In this document: piece after piece, positions 1 to 9,070 of the stretch
Layout of the letters: each line of letters starts with the position of its first letter
Numbering within the stretch: the stretch's first letter is position 1
Translations under genes and position numbers: made by a program
Notes under the pieces: model-generated
What the model was told of the DNA's origin: nothing
The model's input: only the letters and a program-made list of their open reading frames with translations
Databases searched by the model: none
Source: CAJGCS01 sp045589955
Lineage (GTDB): Bacteria > Bacillota_I > Bacilli_A > ML615J-28 > CAG-313
Direction of reading: 5' to 3'
NCBI GenBank assembly: GCA_045589955.1
Contig: JAZNQD010000064.1
Location: 54,123 to 118,122 of the forward strand
DNA: 64,000 nucleotides

Positions 1-1
1 A

Positions 2-202
2 CTCGTAAATGATAAAATGTGGTTTGATGCAAATACTGAAGAAGTAATTGACTTTACTAAAATGCAAGTAATTGATCCTACAACTGTCGCAACAACAGTT
101 ATTAAAAATGCGATATCAGTTGCAAGTATCTTACTAACAACTGAATGTGGTATTGTCGAAGTATTAGAAAAGAAAGAAGTAAATGAGGATAATTTATTAT
201 GA
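2..202 (+). CDS. groEL: Chaperonin GroEL, 3' end only (partial)
   Basis: Only the last 66 residues are in the window; the gene begins to the left. The text 'VIDPTTVATTVIKNAISVAS' followed by LLTTECGIVE matches the conserved carboxy-terminal segment of bacterial GroEL (family form: IIDPVKVTRTALQNAASVA, LLTTE). GroEL forms the double-ring ATP-dependent protein-folding chamber in the cytoplasm. The usual Gly-Gly-Met tail is absent; the protein ends in an acidic stretch (EKKEVNEDNLL). Its TGA stop overlaps the ATG of the next gene (ATGA), suggesting translational coupling to it. Confidence 0.9.
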   Translation, partial: LVNDKMWFDANTEEVIDFTKMQVIDPTTVATTVIKNAISVASILLTTECGIVEVLEKKEVNEDNLL

Positions 203-1794
203 TGAATAATTATGATGAAAAGACATTACTTAATAAAATATCAGAACTAGAAAATGAAAATGCTAAATTGAAAGTTGAAAATCAAGATTTAAAGAACAAA
301 CTTGAAGTTCAAGATTTAGTTGATCAAGACTATAATAAACCAGTTTCATTAAATGATTATTATTTATCAAAATATCTTGATACTCATGATGAAATTTACA
401 AAAGACGCTTAAGTGCTATTCTTAATAAAAACAGTGCTATCAAAGATACACTTGCTTTACTAGAAGAAAAGTATGAAAATTTAAAAAAATGTGATACTGA
501 TCTTACAGTGGAAGAAGTTAAAGAAGAAATTCAAAAACTAAGAAATGAAAAAGAAGAACTTGATTCGAAACTTAATGTAAAGATTATTGAACTAACTGAC
601 ATGATTAAAGCTATCAATAAAATGCTTATTGATGCTAAGAAATATGTTGTTGAATATTATGGCAACTTAGTTCAACATTTAGGAAAAGCCTCTTTTGATG
701 CGACTATTGAATATATGGATTTTATTATTAATGTTGCTCGTAATACCTTCTATGATCAAAATGTATTAATTAATAATGAAATGATTAAAGCAAGTTATTT
801 AAACCGCGAGCTTGAAGATTTAGATAAACAGACTGAGATTGAAAAAAATAATATTGATGAAAGAATAAAAAATCTTTCTGATGTTTCTATTAAGGAACAA
901 ATCTGTGAACTTGAAGAACAGATTGAAACATTAAAAGAAGATTTAAAACATAATACTTTATTTGCTAGTGAGCTAGAAGAGTTATTTAAAGACATCAAAC
1001 AAAAGCATATTAAAGAAATTCTTGATCAAATTAGCTATATGCAAATAAGAGATGTTGTAAATAAAGAAATCGCTAATTCCTTAGAAGAGTTAATTGAAAT
1101 TGATTTTGCCTCAATGTTAGAAACAATAGATACTACTACAAGTGCTAAATTAAAAAAAGAAACAGAAATCAAATCTTTAAATTTAAGAAAAGCTCAACTT
1201 GAACAAGTTCAAAGTGAATACGAGGAATGTTTAAAAGAAGTTGATAATATTGAAGGTATTGAAAACACAATCAATAAAAACATTACTCAGATTGAAGAAT
1301 ACGCAAGTTTTGCGATGAAAGCAATTGAGTCTCATGCTAATTATCAACGTATTTATGATGAATATACATCATTAATTACTAAAAGAGATCTTCTTGTAAA
1401 AGAGATTGATCACATACAAGATGAACTTATTACTTTAAAAGAAACAAGACGTGAAAAGGTCCTAGATCCATATGCTCGTCCAATCATTAATGAGTTAAAT
1501 GAAAATATTGCTCAAAGAGAAAGCAAGTTAGATCGTTCAAAGGTTGTTTTAGAAAAGTTAGAAAGAGAAATTGAACTTTACCCTAAAACAAAAGAAGAAA
1601 TTATTGTTGTTTCAGTTATTTGTGAAAAAATCAAATGTGAAAAACATTTACCAGATTTATATCAAAAACAAAGAGAGCTAACAATGGCTGTTGAAGATAA
1701 AAAAGATCATCTTGCTCAACTAAAAAAATCACTTGATGAATATGATGCTTTAAGTGAGAAATTATCGGAATTAGAAAATGAAAGTAACAATTAG
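199..1794 (+). CDS. Large cytoplasmic coiled-coil protein, function unknown
   Basis: 531 residues, rich in Glu, Lys, Leu and Asn, with heptad-like spacing over nearly the whole length (for example ELENENAKLKVENQDLKNKL near the start) and no signal peptide or membrane segment, so it is probably an elongated cytoplasmic coiled coil. The nature of the partner or cargo cannot be read from it. The start overlaps the groEL stop by ATGA and has a GAGG ribosome site 11 bases upstream; the 3' end overlaps the next gene by 17 bases, so the three are probably one transcript. SMC-like proteins were considered, but there is no Walker A or signature motif. Family not recognised. Confidence 0.8.
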   Translation: MMNNYDEKTLLNKISELENENAKLKVENQDLKNKLEVQDLVDQDYNKPVSLNDYYLSKYLDTHDEIYKRRLSAILNKNSAIKDTLALLEEKYENLKKCDTDLTVEEVKEEIQKLRNEKEELDSKLNVKIIELTDMIKAINKMLIDAKKYVVEYYGNLVQHLGKASFDATIEYMDFIINVARNTFYDQNVLINNEMIKASYLNRELEDLDKQTEIEKNNIDERIKNLSDVSIKEQICELEEQIETLKEDLKHNTLFASELEELFKDIKQKHIKEILDQISYMQIRDVVNKEIANSLEELIEIDFASMLETIDTTTSAKLKKETEIKSLNLRKAQLEQVQSEYEECLKEVDNIEGIENTINKNITQIEEYASFAMKAIESHANYQRIYDEYTSLITKRDLLVKEIDHIQDELITLKETRREKVLDPYARPIINELNENIAQRESKLDRSKVVLEKLEREIELYPKTKEEIIVVSVICEKIKCEKHLPDLYQKQRELTMAVEDKKDHLAQLKKSLDEYDALSEKLSELENESNN

Positions 1795-2425
1795 TGAAGA
1801 TATAACAAAAATCCTTCCGGGTTTTTCAGTAATTGCTTACACAATGGATGTTGATAACAAATTAACAGACGGTGTTACAACGTTCATCAATAAAGTTGTT
1901 GAAGAGAATAAGGATATATATACTTTAGAACAAGTCATTAAAGATCAAAAAATCTTAGAGTCAAGAAATGGGTATAAAAAACTTGGCAAAGATCCAAGCC
2001 ATACTCGTGTTGCTTGTGAAAATCTTCTTCGAAGAATTATAAAAAGACAACCCTTATATCGCCTTGGTGATATAATTGATCTTGGAAATATTCTTTCGAT
2101 TTTAACAAGACGCAGTGTCTGTGTTGTTGATCTTGATAAGCTTGTTGGTAATGTAAATATTCGTATAGGTACTAAAGAAGATATATATATCACAATTAAT
2201 CGTGGGCCATTAAATGTTGATAAAATCCCAGTTTATGAAGATGAGAATTCACCATTTGGTTGTCCATCAAGTGATACCCTTAGAACAGCAGTTGATCAAA
2301 GCACTAAATCAATTTATATAATGATTATCTGTTTTGAACAAACAAATTTAGAAGAAGATGAAAAATTACTAATTGATATATATAAAAAATATACCAATGC
2401 TAGAAATATAAAAAAGATAAAATGA
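1778..2425 (+). CDS. B3/4 domain protein (PheRS-beta-like tRNA-binding fold)
   Basis: 215 residues resembling free-standing B3/4 domain proteins (COG3382), related to the B3/B4 editing region of the phenylalanyl-tRNA synthetase beta chain. Seen: DPSHTRVACENLLRRI followed by LYRLGDIIDLGNILSI and, later, FGCPSSDTLRTAV, the conserved pattern of this family. Such stand-alone proteins are suspected to act on mischarged tRNA or amino acids, but the activity is not established for most members. It overlaps the upstream coiled-coil gene and lies 14 bases before glnS, a tRNA-charging gene, which suits a translation-related role (inference). Confidence 0.8.
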   Translation: MKVTISEDITKILPGFSVIAYTMDVDNKLTDGVTTFINKVVEENKDIYTLEQVIKDQKILESRNGYKKLGKDPSHTRVACENLLRRIIKRQPLYRLGDIIDLGNILSILTRRSVCVVDLDKLVGNVNIRIGTKEDIYITINRGPLNVDKIPVYEDENSPFGCPSSDTLRTAVDQSTKSIYIMIICFEQTNLEEDEKLLIDIYKKYTNARNIKKIK

Positions 2426-2439
2426 GGTAAAAAATCATT

Positions 2440-4080
2440 ATGGAAAATTCGAATTTTATAAAAACAATAATGAAAAACGAGTTAGAACAAGGAGTTGTTA
2501 AAACCATTTTAACAAGATTTCCTCCTGAACCTAATGCGTATTTACATATTGGTCATGCTCGTGCTATAATTACAAACTTTGAACTATCAAAATCTTTTGG
2601 TGGAGGAACAAACCTTCGTTTTGACGATACAAATCCTTCTAAAGAAGATACTGAATATGTCGAAGCAATTAAAAAAGATATAGCTTGGTTAGGCTATGAA
2701 CCAAGAACAATTAACTATGGTTCTAACTATTTTGATGCAACATATGAAAAAGCATGCCTTTTAATAAAAAAAGGTTTAGCTTTTGTTTGTGATTTAAACC
2801 AAGAACAACTTTCAGAATATCGTGGTTCTATTAATGAACCTGGTAAAGAATCACCTTATCGTAATCGTACTGTTGAAGAAAACTTACGTTTATTTGAGGA
2901 AATGAAAAATGGCAAATATGGAAATGGTGAAAAAACACTACGTGCTAAGATTGATATGGCTAGTCCTAACATCAACATGCGTGATCCAGTAATCTATCGT
3001 ATTATGCATGTAAATCATCACCAAACAAAAGACAAATGGTGTATTTATCCAATGTATGACTTTGCTCATCCATTACAAGATGCTTTTGAAGGAATTACTC
3101 ATTCATTATGTAGTATTGAATTTGAAGACCATCGTCCACTTTATGAATGGGTTATTAATAATTGTGAAGTAGAAGCTAAACCTCGTCAAATTGAATGGGG
3201 ACGTTTAGGTATTACGCATATGATTATGAGCAAAAGATACTTAAAACAATTAGTTGATGAAAAACTTGTTATAGGTTATGATGACCCAAGAATGCCGACA
3301 TTAGTTGGCTTAAGAAGAAGAGGGTTTACTCCTAACTCAATTCGTGAATTTATTTTATCAACTGGTCTTTCTAAAATTAACTCAACAGTTGATTATGGCA
3401 TGTTAGAACACTTCTTAAGAGAAGATTTAAAATTAAGTTCTCCTCGTCCTAATGCAATTATTAACCCTTTAAAAGTTGTAATTACTAACTATGAAGAAGG
3501 TAAAGTAGAATACTTAGATGCGCCAAACAATACAGAAAATGAAGAATTAGGTTCTAGAAAGATTTCTTTCTCTCGTAATATTTATATTGAAAGAGATGAC
3601 TTTATTGAAGAAAAGCCAAACAAACATTGGAAGCGTCTTGCTAAAGGCATCGAAGTTAGATTAATGCATGCATATTTTATTAAGTGTAATGAAGTAATCA
3701 AAGATGAAAATGGTGAAATTGTTGAAATTCATTGTACTTATGATCCTGCAACAAAATCAGGAACAGGCTTTAATGAAAGAAAACCAAATGGTAATATTCA
3801 TTTTGTTGATGCATCAACTGCCGTTAATGCAACATTTAACTTATTTGAACCATTAATTCTAGATGAAAAAGTTTCAACAGATAATTTCATGGAAAGATTA
3901 AATCCAAATTCATGGGTTGTTAAACATGGATATGTTGAAGAAAGTTTAAAAAATACAAAACCAGAAGACAAATATCAATTTATTAGAAATGGTTATTATG
4001 TTACAGATTATAATTCAAAGGAAGATGAATTGATTTTTAATCGAATTGCGGAGTTAAAATCATCATTTACGGTGAAGTAA
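2440..4080 (+). CDS. glnS: Glutaminyl-tRNA synthetase
   Basis: 546 residues, class I synthetase that attaches glutamine to tRNA-Gln. The amino end carries the GlnRS signature FPPEPNAYLHIGHA with HIGH at residues 36-39 and NLRFDDTNPSKED after it; the second ATP motif is MSKR near residue 263. The carboxy half has the beta-barrel anticodon-binding region. These features match GlnRS rather than bacterial GluRS. Many Bacillota lack GlnRS and make Gln-tRNA by GatCAB transamidation, so its presence is informative about lineage. A GAGGT ribosome site sits 17 bases upstream. The stop is followed after one base by pcrA. Confidence 0.96.
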   Translation: MENSNFIKTIMKNELEQGVVKTILTRFPPEPNAYLHIGHARAIITNFELSKSFGGGTNLRFDDTNPSKEDTEYVEAIKKDIAWLGYEPRTINYGSNYFDATYEKACLLIKKGLAFVCDLNQEQLSEYRGSINEPGKESPYRNRTVEENLRLFEEMKNGKYGNGEKTLRAKIDMASPNINMRDPVIYRIMHVNHHQTKDKWCIYPMYDFAHPLQDAFEGITHSLCSIEFEDHRPLYEWVINNCEVEAKPRQIEWGRLGITHMIMSKRYLKQLVDEKLVIGYDDPRMPTLVGLRRRGFTPNSIREFILSTGLSKINSTVDYGMLEHFLREDLKLSSPRPNAIINPLKVVITNYEEGKVEYLDAPNNTENEELGSRKISFSRNIYIERDDFIEEKPNKHWKRLAKGIEVRLMHAYFIKCNEVIKDENGEIVEIHCTYDPATKSGTGFNERKPNGNIHFVDASTAVNATFNLFEPLILDEKVSTDNFMERLNPNSWVVKHGYVEESLKNTKPEDKYQFIRNGYYVTDYNSKEDELIFNRIAELKSSFTVK

Positions 4081-4081
4081 A

Positions 4082-6166
4082 ATGAGCGATTTCTTAGAAA
4101 ACTTAAATAAAGAACAGCTTTCTGCTGTTATGGCGGTAGAAGGCCCAGTGATGGTATTTGCGGGGGCAGGCACAGGTAAAACAAAAACGTTAATTGCGCG
4201 TATCATTCATATGATTGAGGATTGCAATATTGAACCACGCCGTATTCTTGCGATAACATTTACTAATAAAGCAGCGCGTGAAATGCGTGAACGAATTAAA
4301 AATTCACTAAGTTCAGATAAAGGATATGTAAATATCTCAACAATTCATTCGCTGTGCGCTCGTATCTTAAGACGTAATATTGCTAAACTTGGTTTTAAAG
4401 AAGAATTTGAAATTATTGATGAAGACGAAAGCATAAAAATTTTATCAGAAATCTTAAAAGATATGTATATTGATAAAAGACAACTTCATCCACGTGCTGC
4501 TTTAAAGGCAATTAGTGACTTTAAAAATAATGTTCGCGATTTAAACTTGGACGAAGAAAATGTCTGTAAGAAATATCAAGCATATTTAAAAGAAAATAAT
4601 TTAGTTGATTTTGATGATTTATTAGTCTTAACACTTGAATTATTTAATAATCATTCAGATGTTCTTGATTACTATCAATATATATATCAATATATTTTAG
4701 TAGATGAATTTCAAGACACTAATAAAACACAATTTAACATTGTAAAATTATTAGCCGGAGAAAGACGTAATGTCTTTGTTGTTGGAGATGATGACCAAAG
4801 TATTTACTCATTCCGTGGCGCATGTTATGACAATATGTTTGATTTTGCTAAAGTGTATCCAGATGCGCAAATTTTTAAATTAGTTCAAAACTATCGTTCA
4901 ACAAATAACATCTTAAAAGGGGCTAATGCCTTAATAAAAAATAATAAGCTACGTCAGGAAAAAGAATTATTTAGTGAAATTCCTGGTACATCAAAAGATA
5001 TTATTGTTCATGAAGCATACTATTTTGAAGATGAGTCTCGTTTAGTAATTAATGAAATTGCTCATCTTCTAGCTTCAAGAAAATATGAACCAAGTGATAT
5101 TGCAATTTTATATCGTAATAGTGCAATTTCTAGACCATTTGAACTTGGCTTAATTGAATCAAAAATTCCCTATTCTGTATATGGTGGATTCTCATATTTA
5201 AAAAGAAAAGAAGTTAAAGATGTTTTAAGCTACTTAAGATTTATTGTCGATCCGACAAAAATTCATCACTTCAAAAGAATTATTAACACTCCTGCTCGTG
5301 GTATTGGTCAAAAAACTTTAGATAGTGTTTTTGAATATATGGAAGATAATCATTTAACATTATTTCAAGCAATTGATGAATTATGTGAAAAATATCCAAA
5401 TACTAAAAATACATTATTAAAGAATTTTAAAACATTGATTGAAGAACTAGCAAGTGTCATTGAAACAATGGATCTTCAAGATTTCTTTGATTTAATGCTT
5501 GATAAAACAGGTTATATGGAAATGTTAAAAGATGAAGATTCAGAATCGAATCGTATTGATAATGTTTTAGAATTTAAGTCTGTACTATATACTGTTGATC
5601 AAATTTATGCATCAGATGGATTAAGTCAAAAAGAAAAAATTCAAGTTGGTCTTGATGAAGTGGTATTAGACCAATCAAGTGATAATGAAGATAAAAAAGG
5701 TGTTGTGCTTTCAACAATCCACTCAGTCAAGGGACTAGAGTTTAAAGTTGTCTTTTTAGTAGCACTTGAAGAAGGAATCTTCCCTGTTATTCGTGATGAA
5801 TCGGATATTGAAGAAGAAAGAAGAGTTGCGTATGTTGCGGTGACACGTGCTAAGGAAAAATTATACCTTACTTGTGCAAGTCGCCGTCTAATCTACGGAC
5901 GTGTAGTAAGAAATAATAAATCACCATTCTTACTTGAATTCATCGTTCCAGAAGATATCAAAGAAAATATCAAAAAAGAACAAGAACAAAAAGATCAAGC
6001 CGAAGATGGTGAAATCAAAGTTGGTTCTAAAGTTGTTCATACATTCTTTGGTTACGGGATTGTTGTTGAAGCGGATGATCGTTTTATCAAAGTCCTATTT
6101 GAAAAGGGCCAAGAAATCAAAAAACTTACTAAAAATCATCCAACAATAACAAAAATTAAAAATTAA
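4082..6166 (+). CDS. pcrA: ATP-dependent 3'-5' DNA helicase PcrA/UvrD family
   Basis: 694 residues, superfamily 1A helicase used in repair and plasmid or rolling-circle replication. Visible motifs: Q motif region LNKEQLSAV, Walker A AGAGTGKTKT (about residues 27-36), Walker B VDEFQDTN, GDDDQSIYSFRGA (motif III), QNYRST (motif IV), and VAVTRAKEKLYLT (motif VI). The last 50 residues (VGSKVVHTFFGYGIVVEADD) form the Tudor-like tail that binds RNA polymerase in PcrA. It starts one base after the glnS stop and is followed by a hydrolase and ligA; pcrA-ligA adjacency is common in Bacillota. Confidence 0.95.
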   Translation: MSDFLENLNKEQLSAVMAVEGPVMVFAGAGTGKTKTLIARIIHMIEDCNIEPRRILAITFTNKAAREMRERIKNSLSSDKGYVNISTIHSLCARILRRNIAKLGFKEEFEIIDEDESIKILSEILKDMYIDKRQLHPRAALKAISDFKNNVRDLNLDEENVCKKYQAYLKENNLVDFDDLLVLTLELFNNHSDVLDYYQYIYQYILVDEFQDTNKTQFNIVKLLAGERRNVFVVGDDDQSIYSFRGACYDNMFDFAKVYPDAQIFKLVQNYRSTNNILKGANALIKNNKLRQEKELFSEIPGTSKDIIVHEAYYFEDESRLVINEIAHLLASRKYEPSDIAILYRNSAISRPFELGLIESKIPYSVYGGFSYLKRKEVKDVLSYLRFIVDPTKIHHFKRIINTPARGIGQKTLDSVFEYMEDNHLTLFQAIDELCEKYPNTKNTLLKNFKTLIEELASVIETMDLQDFFDLMLDKTGYMEMLKDEDSESNRIDNVLEFKSVLYTVDQIYASDGLSQKEKIQVGLDEVVLDQSSDNEDKKGVVLSTIHSVKGLEFKVVFLVALEEGIFPVIRDESDIEEERRVAYVAVTRAKEKLYLTCASRRLIYGRVVRNNKSPFLLEFIVPEDIKENIKKEQEQKDQAEDGEIKVGSKVVHTFFGYGIVVEADDRFIKVLFEKGQEIKKLTKNHPTITKIKN

Positions 6167-6179
6167 AAGGGGATAAAAT

Positions 6180-6920
6180 ATGAGAAAGGTATGTCTTCTA
6201 TTACATGGATACTTAGGTGATGAAGCCGATTTCGGACTTTTGCCTAAGACACTAAAGCCATATTATGACGATGTTATAATTTGTCAAATGCCTGGTCATA
6301 CAACTGTTAATCGTATTTATTCTTTCACCTTTAAAGAAACGGTGGAGATGCTTTACGAAGTAATAGAAAGTTATGTTAAAGATGCTGTAGTAGATATTAT
6401 TGGTTATTCACTTGGTGGTGTAATGGCTTCATACCTTGCAAAACAATATAATTTTAATAAGGTTGTTTTAATTTCCCCATCAATCAAGTTTTTAAATTTT
6501 GGTTTTCCTAGAACCATGCGTGAGTATATGCATAAAATAGAAAAAGAGTATGAAAAAGTTCAAGCAGCTGAAGAAAAGAATGAAGCTAAAAACTTATTTC
6601 AGGCTGACTTTAGATATATATGGTATCGTTTTACTACGCGTTTTACTTTTTCTACTTTTAAGACGTTTTTACAATTTGTTGAAGCAAATAATAAACTAAA
6701 AGAAAAAATTAAAGCACCTCTTTTAGTAGTTAGAGGCGAACTTGATGAACTTGTTCCTCGCGATACTGTTGAAACAATTTTAAATTCATGTGCAAATCCA
6801 ATTAAAGAATATATAGGCGTGCCTAAAGCAAGTCATTTGTTTTTAAGATTTAGTCAACAAGATGAAACGATTATGCGTATAGTAAAATTCTTAACCGAGG
6901 AGGTTAAAACAGATGAATAA
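6180..6920 (+). CDS. Alpha/beta hydrolase, serine esterase/lipase-like
   Basis: 246 residues, cytoplasmic. Seen: oxyanion segment LLLHGYLGDE at residues 6-15, nucleophile elbow GYSLGG (Ser about residue 81), acid segment RGELDELVP and a late His in ASHLFL, giving a complete Ser-Asp/Glu-His triad of the carboxylesterase/monoacylglycerol lipase type. The substrate cannot be told. It sits between pcrA and ligA and overlaps ligA by 8 bases, so it is in the same operon, though a functional link to DNA metabolism is not implied. Strong ribosome site AAAGGGG before the ATG. Confidence 0.85.
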   Translation: MRKVCLLLHGYLGDEADFGLLPKTLKPYYDDVIICQMPGHTTVNRIYSFTFKETVEMLYEVIESYVKDAVVDIIGYSLGGVMASYLAKQYNFNKVVLISPSIKFLNFGFPRTMREYMHKIEKEYEKVQAAEEKNEAKNLFQADFRYIWYRFTTRFTFSTFKTFLQFVEANNKLKEKIKAPLLVVRGELDELVPRDTVETILNSCANPIKEYIGVPKASHLFLRFSQQDETIMRIVKFLTEEVKTDE

Positions 6921-8904
6921 TATTCAAAAACGAATGCAAGAGTTAACAAAAGAACTTAAACAATACAATTATGAGTATTATGTTTTAGATGCACCCACTG
7001 TTGAAGATATTGAATATGACAGTAAAATGCGTGAACTTGAGAAATTAGAACTTGAGTATCCTGAGTTCGTTGATCCTTCAACACCCACAAAACAAGTTGG
7101 TTCTTTTTTAAAAACTGATTTACAAGAAATCACTCATGAAGTTCCAATGTTATCATTAGCTAATGCCTTTAGTTATGATGAGTTAATCGAATTTGATGAT
7201 AAAATCAAAAAAGTTGTTCCGAGTTTTACATATGTTGTGGAACTAAAAATTGATGGTATCGCTAGTTCAATCCACTATGAAGATGGGCTATTAGTTTTAG
7301 GGGCAACACGTGGTAATGGCATAACTGGTGAAAACATTACAAACAATGTTTTAAAAGTTAATAGTCTACCTAAAGTGTTAAAGGAAAAAGTTGACCTTGA
7401 AGTTCGTGGTGAAGTATATATGTCAAAGAATGTATTTACTAAGCTTAATGAAGAACGTTTGAAACAAGGACTACAATTATTTGCAAACCCAAGAAATGCT
7501 GCCGGAGGAAGTTTAAGACAATTAGATGCTAATATTACTAAAGAAAGAAAGCTTGACCAGTTTGCGTATACTTTGGTAAATCCTGAAAACTATAACATTC
7601 ATACTCAAGCAGATGCAATGGCATATATGAAACATCTTGGCTTTAATGTTAACCCTCATTACCGTCATTGTAAAAATATTCAAGAAGTAATTGACTATAT
7701 TGAAGAATATAAAGAAAAACGTAAAACACTTGAATATGAAACTGATGGAATTGTTATTAAAGTAAATGAAATTGATTTACATGATATTATTGGTTATACT
7801 GTTAAAGTACCAAAATGGGCTATTGCCTATAAATTCCCGGCTGAAATTGTTACAACTGTTTTAAGAGACATTATTTTTACCGTTGGTAGAACAGGTATTA
7901 TTACTCCAAATGCGGTTTTAGACCCTGTATATGTTGGGGGAACAATGGTTTCTCGTGCCACCCTAAATAATGAAGATTTTATTGCATCAAGAGATATTCG
8001 TATTGGTGACTATGTAAAAGTACGTAAAGCTGGGGAAATTATTCCCGAAGTTGTTGAAGTCGATTTTTCAAGAAGACCGAATAACTTAATTCCTTTTGAA
8101 ATGATTAAAAACTGTCCAATGTGTGGTAAACCACTTTCTAAAAAAGATAATGAGGCAGAACACTATTGTCATAATGATGAATGTGGAGGACGTATCTTAG
8201 AAGGAATAGTTCATTTTGCATCTCGTGTTGCTATGGATATTGAAGGTTTAGGTGAAAAACAAATTGAAATACTTTATAATTTAGGCTATTTAAAAAATAT
8301 TTCCGATATCTATCTGCTTCCAAATTATAAAGAGGAAATAATTAATATTGAACGCTTTGGTAAGAAAAAAGTAGAAAACTTATTTAAGGCAATTGAAAAT
8401 TCAAAAACTAATACTTTAGACAAATTTATCTTTGGTTTAGGTATTAGATTTGTAGGTGCAAAAGCTTCTAAAAATCTTGCGAAGAAATATCCAACCCTTG
8501 GTGACTTAGCTCAAGCAAGTAAAGAAGAATTAGAAATGATTGATGACATCGGTTCAGTAATGGCTCAAAGTATATATGACTACTTCGGCAATGAAAACAA
8601 TATCAATTTAATAAAAAGAATGTTTGCTTGTGGAGTGGAGCCTAAAATAATTTATCAAGAGACAGTAAACTTATTTAATAATATGACTTTTGTTTTAACT
8701 GGCACGCTTGATAAGTTTACCCGTGATGAGGCGAGTGATATAATTGAACGTCTTGGTGGTAAAACATCTTCAAGTGTAAGTAAAAAAACAACCTTTGTTC
8801 TTGCTGGAAAAGAGGCAGGGTCAAAACTTGCAAAGGCACAAACTTTAGGAGTTAAGGTAATAAGTGAAACTGAATTTGAAGAAATGATCAAAAACTATAT
8901 TTAA
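6913..8904 (+). CDS. ligA: NAD-dependent DNA ligase
   Basis: 663 residues, full length for LigA, which seals nicks in replication and repair using NAD. Seen: Ia domain with YYVLDAPTVEDIEYD, adenylation lysine in VELKIDGIASS (KxDG), RGEVYM, the four-Cys zinc finger (CPMCG and CHNDECGG), helix-hairpin-helix repeats, and a carboxy BRCT domain (MTFVLTGTLDKFTRDEAS). The start overlaps the upstream hydrolase by 8 bases with AGGAGG just before it. A strong terminator follows immediately, closing the operon. Confidence 0.97.
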   Translation: MNNIQKRMQELTKELKQYNYEYYVLDAPTVEDIEYDSKMRELEKLELEYPEFVDPSTPTKQVGSFLKTDLQEITHEVPMLSLANAFSYDELIEFDDKIKKVVPSFTYVVELKIDGIASSIHYEDGLLVLGATRGNGITGENITNNVLKVNSLPKVLKEKVDLEVRGEVYMSKNVFTKLNEERLKQGLQLFANPRNAAGGSLRQLDANITKERKLDQFAYTLVNPENYNIHTQADAMAYMKHLGFNVNPHYRHCKNIQEVIDYIEEYKEKRKTLEYETDGIVIKVNEIDLHDIIGYTVKVPKWAIAYKFPAEIVTTVLRDIIFTVGRTGIITPNAVLDPVYVGGTMVSRATLNNEDFIASRDIRIGDYVKVRKAGEIIPEVVEVDFSRRPNNLIPFEMIKNCPMCGKPLSKKDNEAEHYCHNDECGGRILEGIVHFASRVAMDIEGLGEKQIEILYNLGYLKNISDIYLLPNYKEEIINIERFGKKKVENLFKAIENSKTNTLDKFIFGLGIRFVGAKASKNLAKKYPTLGDLAQASKEELEMIDDIGSVMAQSIYDYFGNENNINLIKRMFACGVEPKIIYQETVNLFNNMTFVLTGTLDKFTRDEASDIIERLGGKTSSSVSKKTTFVLAGKEAGSKLAKAQTLGVKVISETEFEEMIKNYI

Positions 8905-8906
8905 AA

Positions 8907-8943
8907 TGAATTAATCGAACAGTTTTGTTCGATTAATTTTTAT
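8907..8943 (+). terminator. Rho-independent terminator after ligA
   Basis: Perfect stem TTAATCGAAC / GTTCGATTAA with loop AGTTTT (8911-8936) followed by a T run. It ends the pcrA-hydrolase-ligA unit. Confidence 0.9.
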
Positions 8944-9070
8944 ATAATCAGATATGATGGTTAAAATATATATAAATAAATATATAGAAAAAATTATCAG
9001 TTATGTTTAAATCAAAAAATATTTATGGTATAATAACTTGTTAAGGTGATATTAATAAAAGGAGGTTCTT

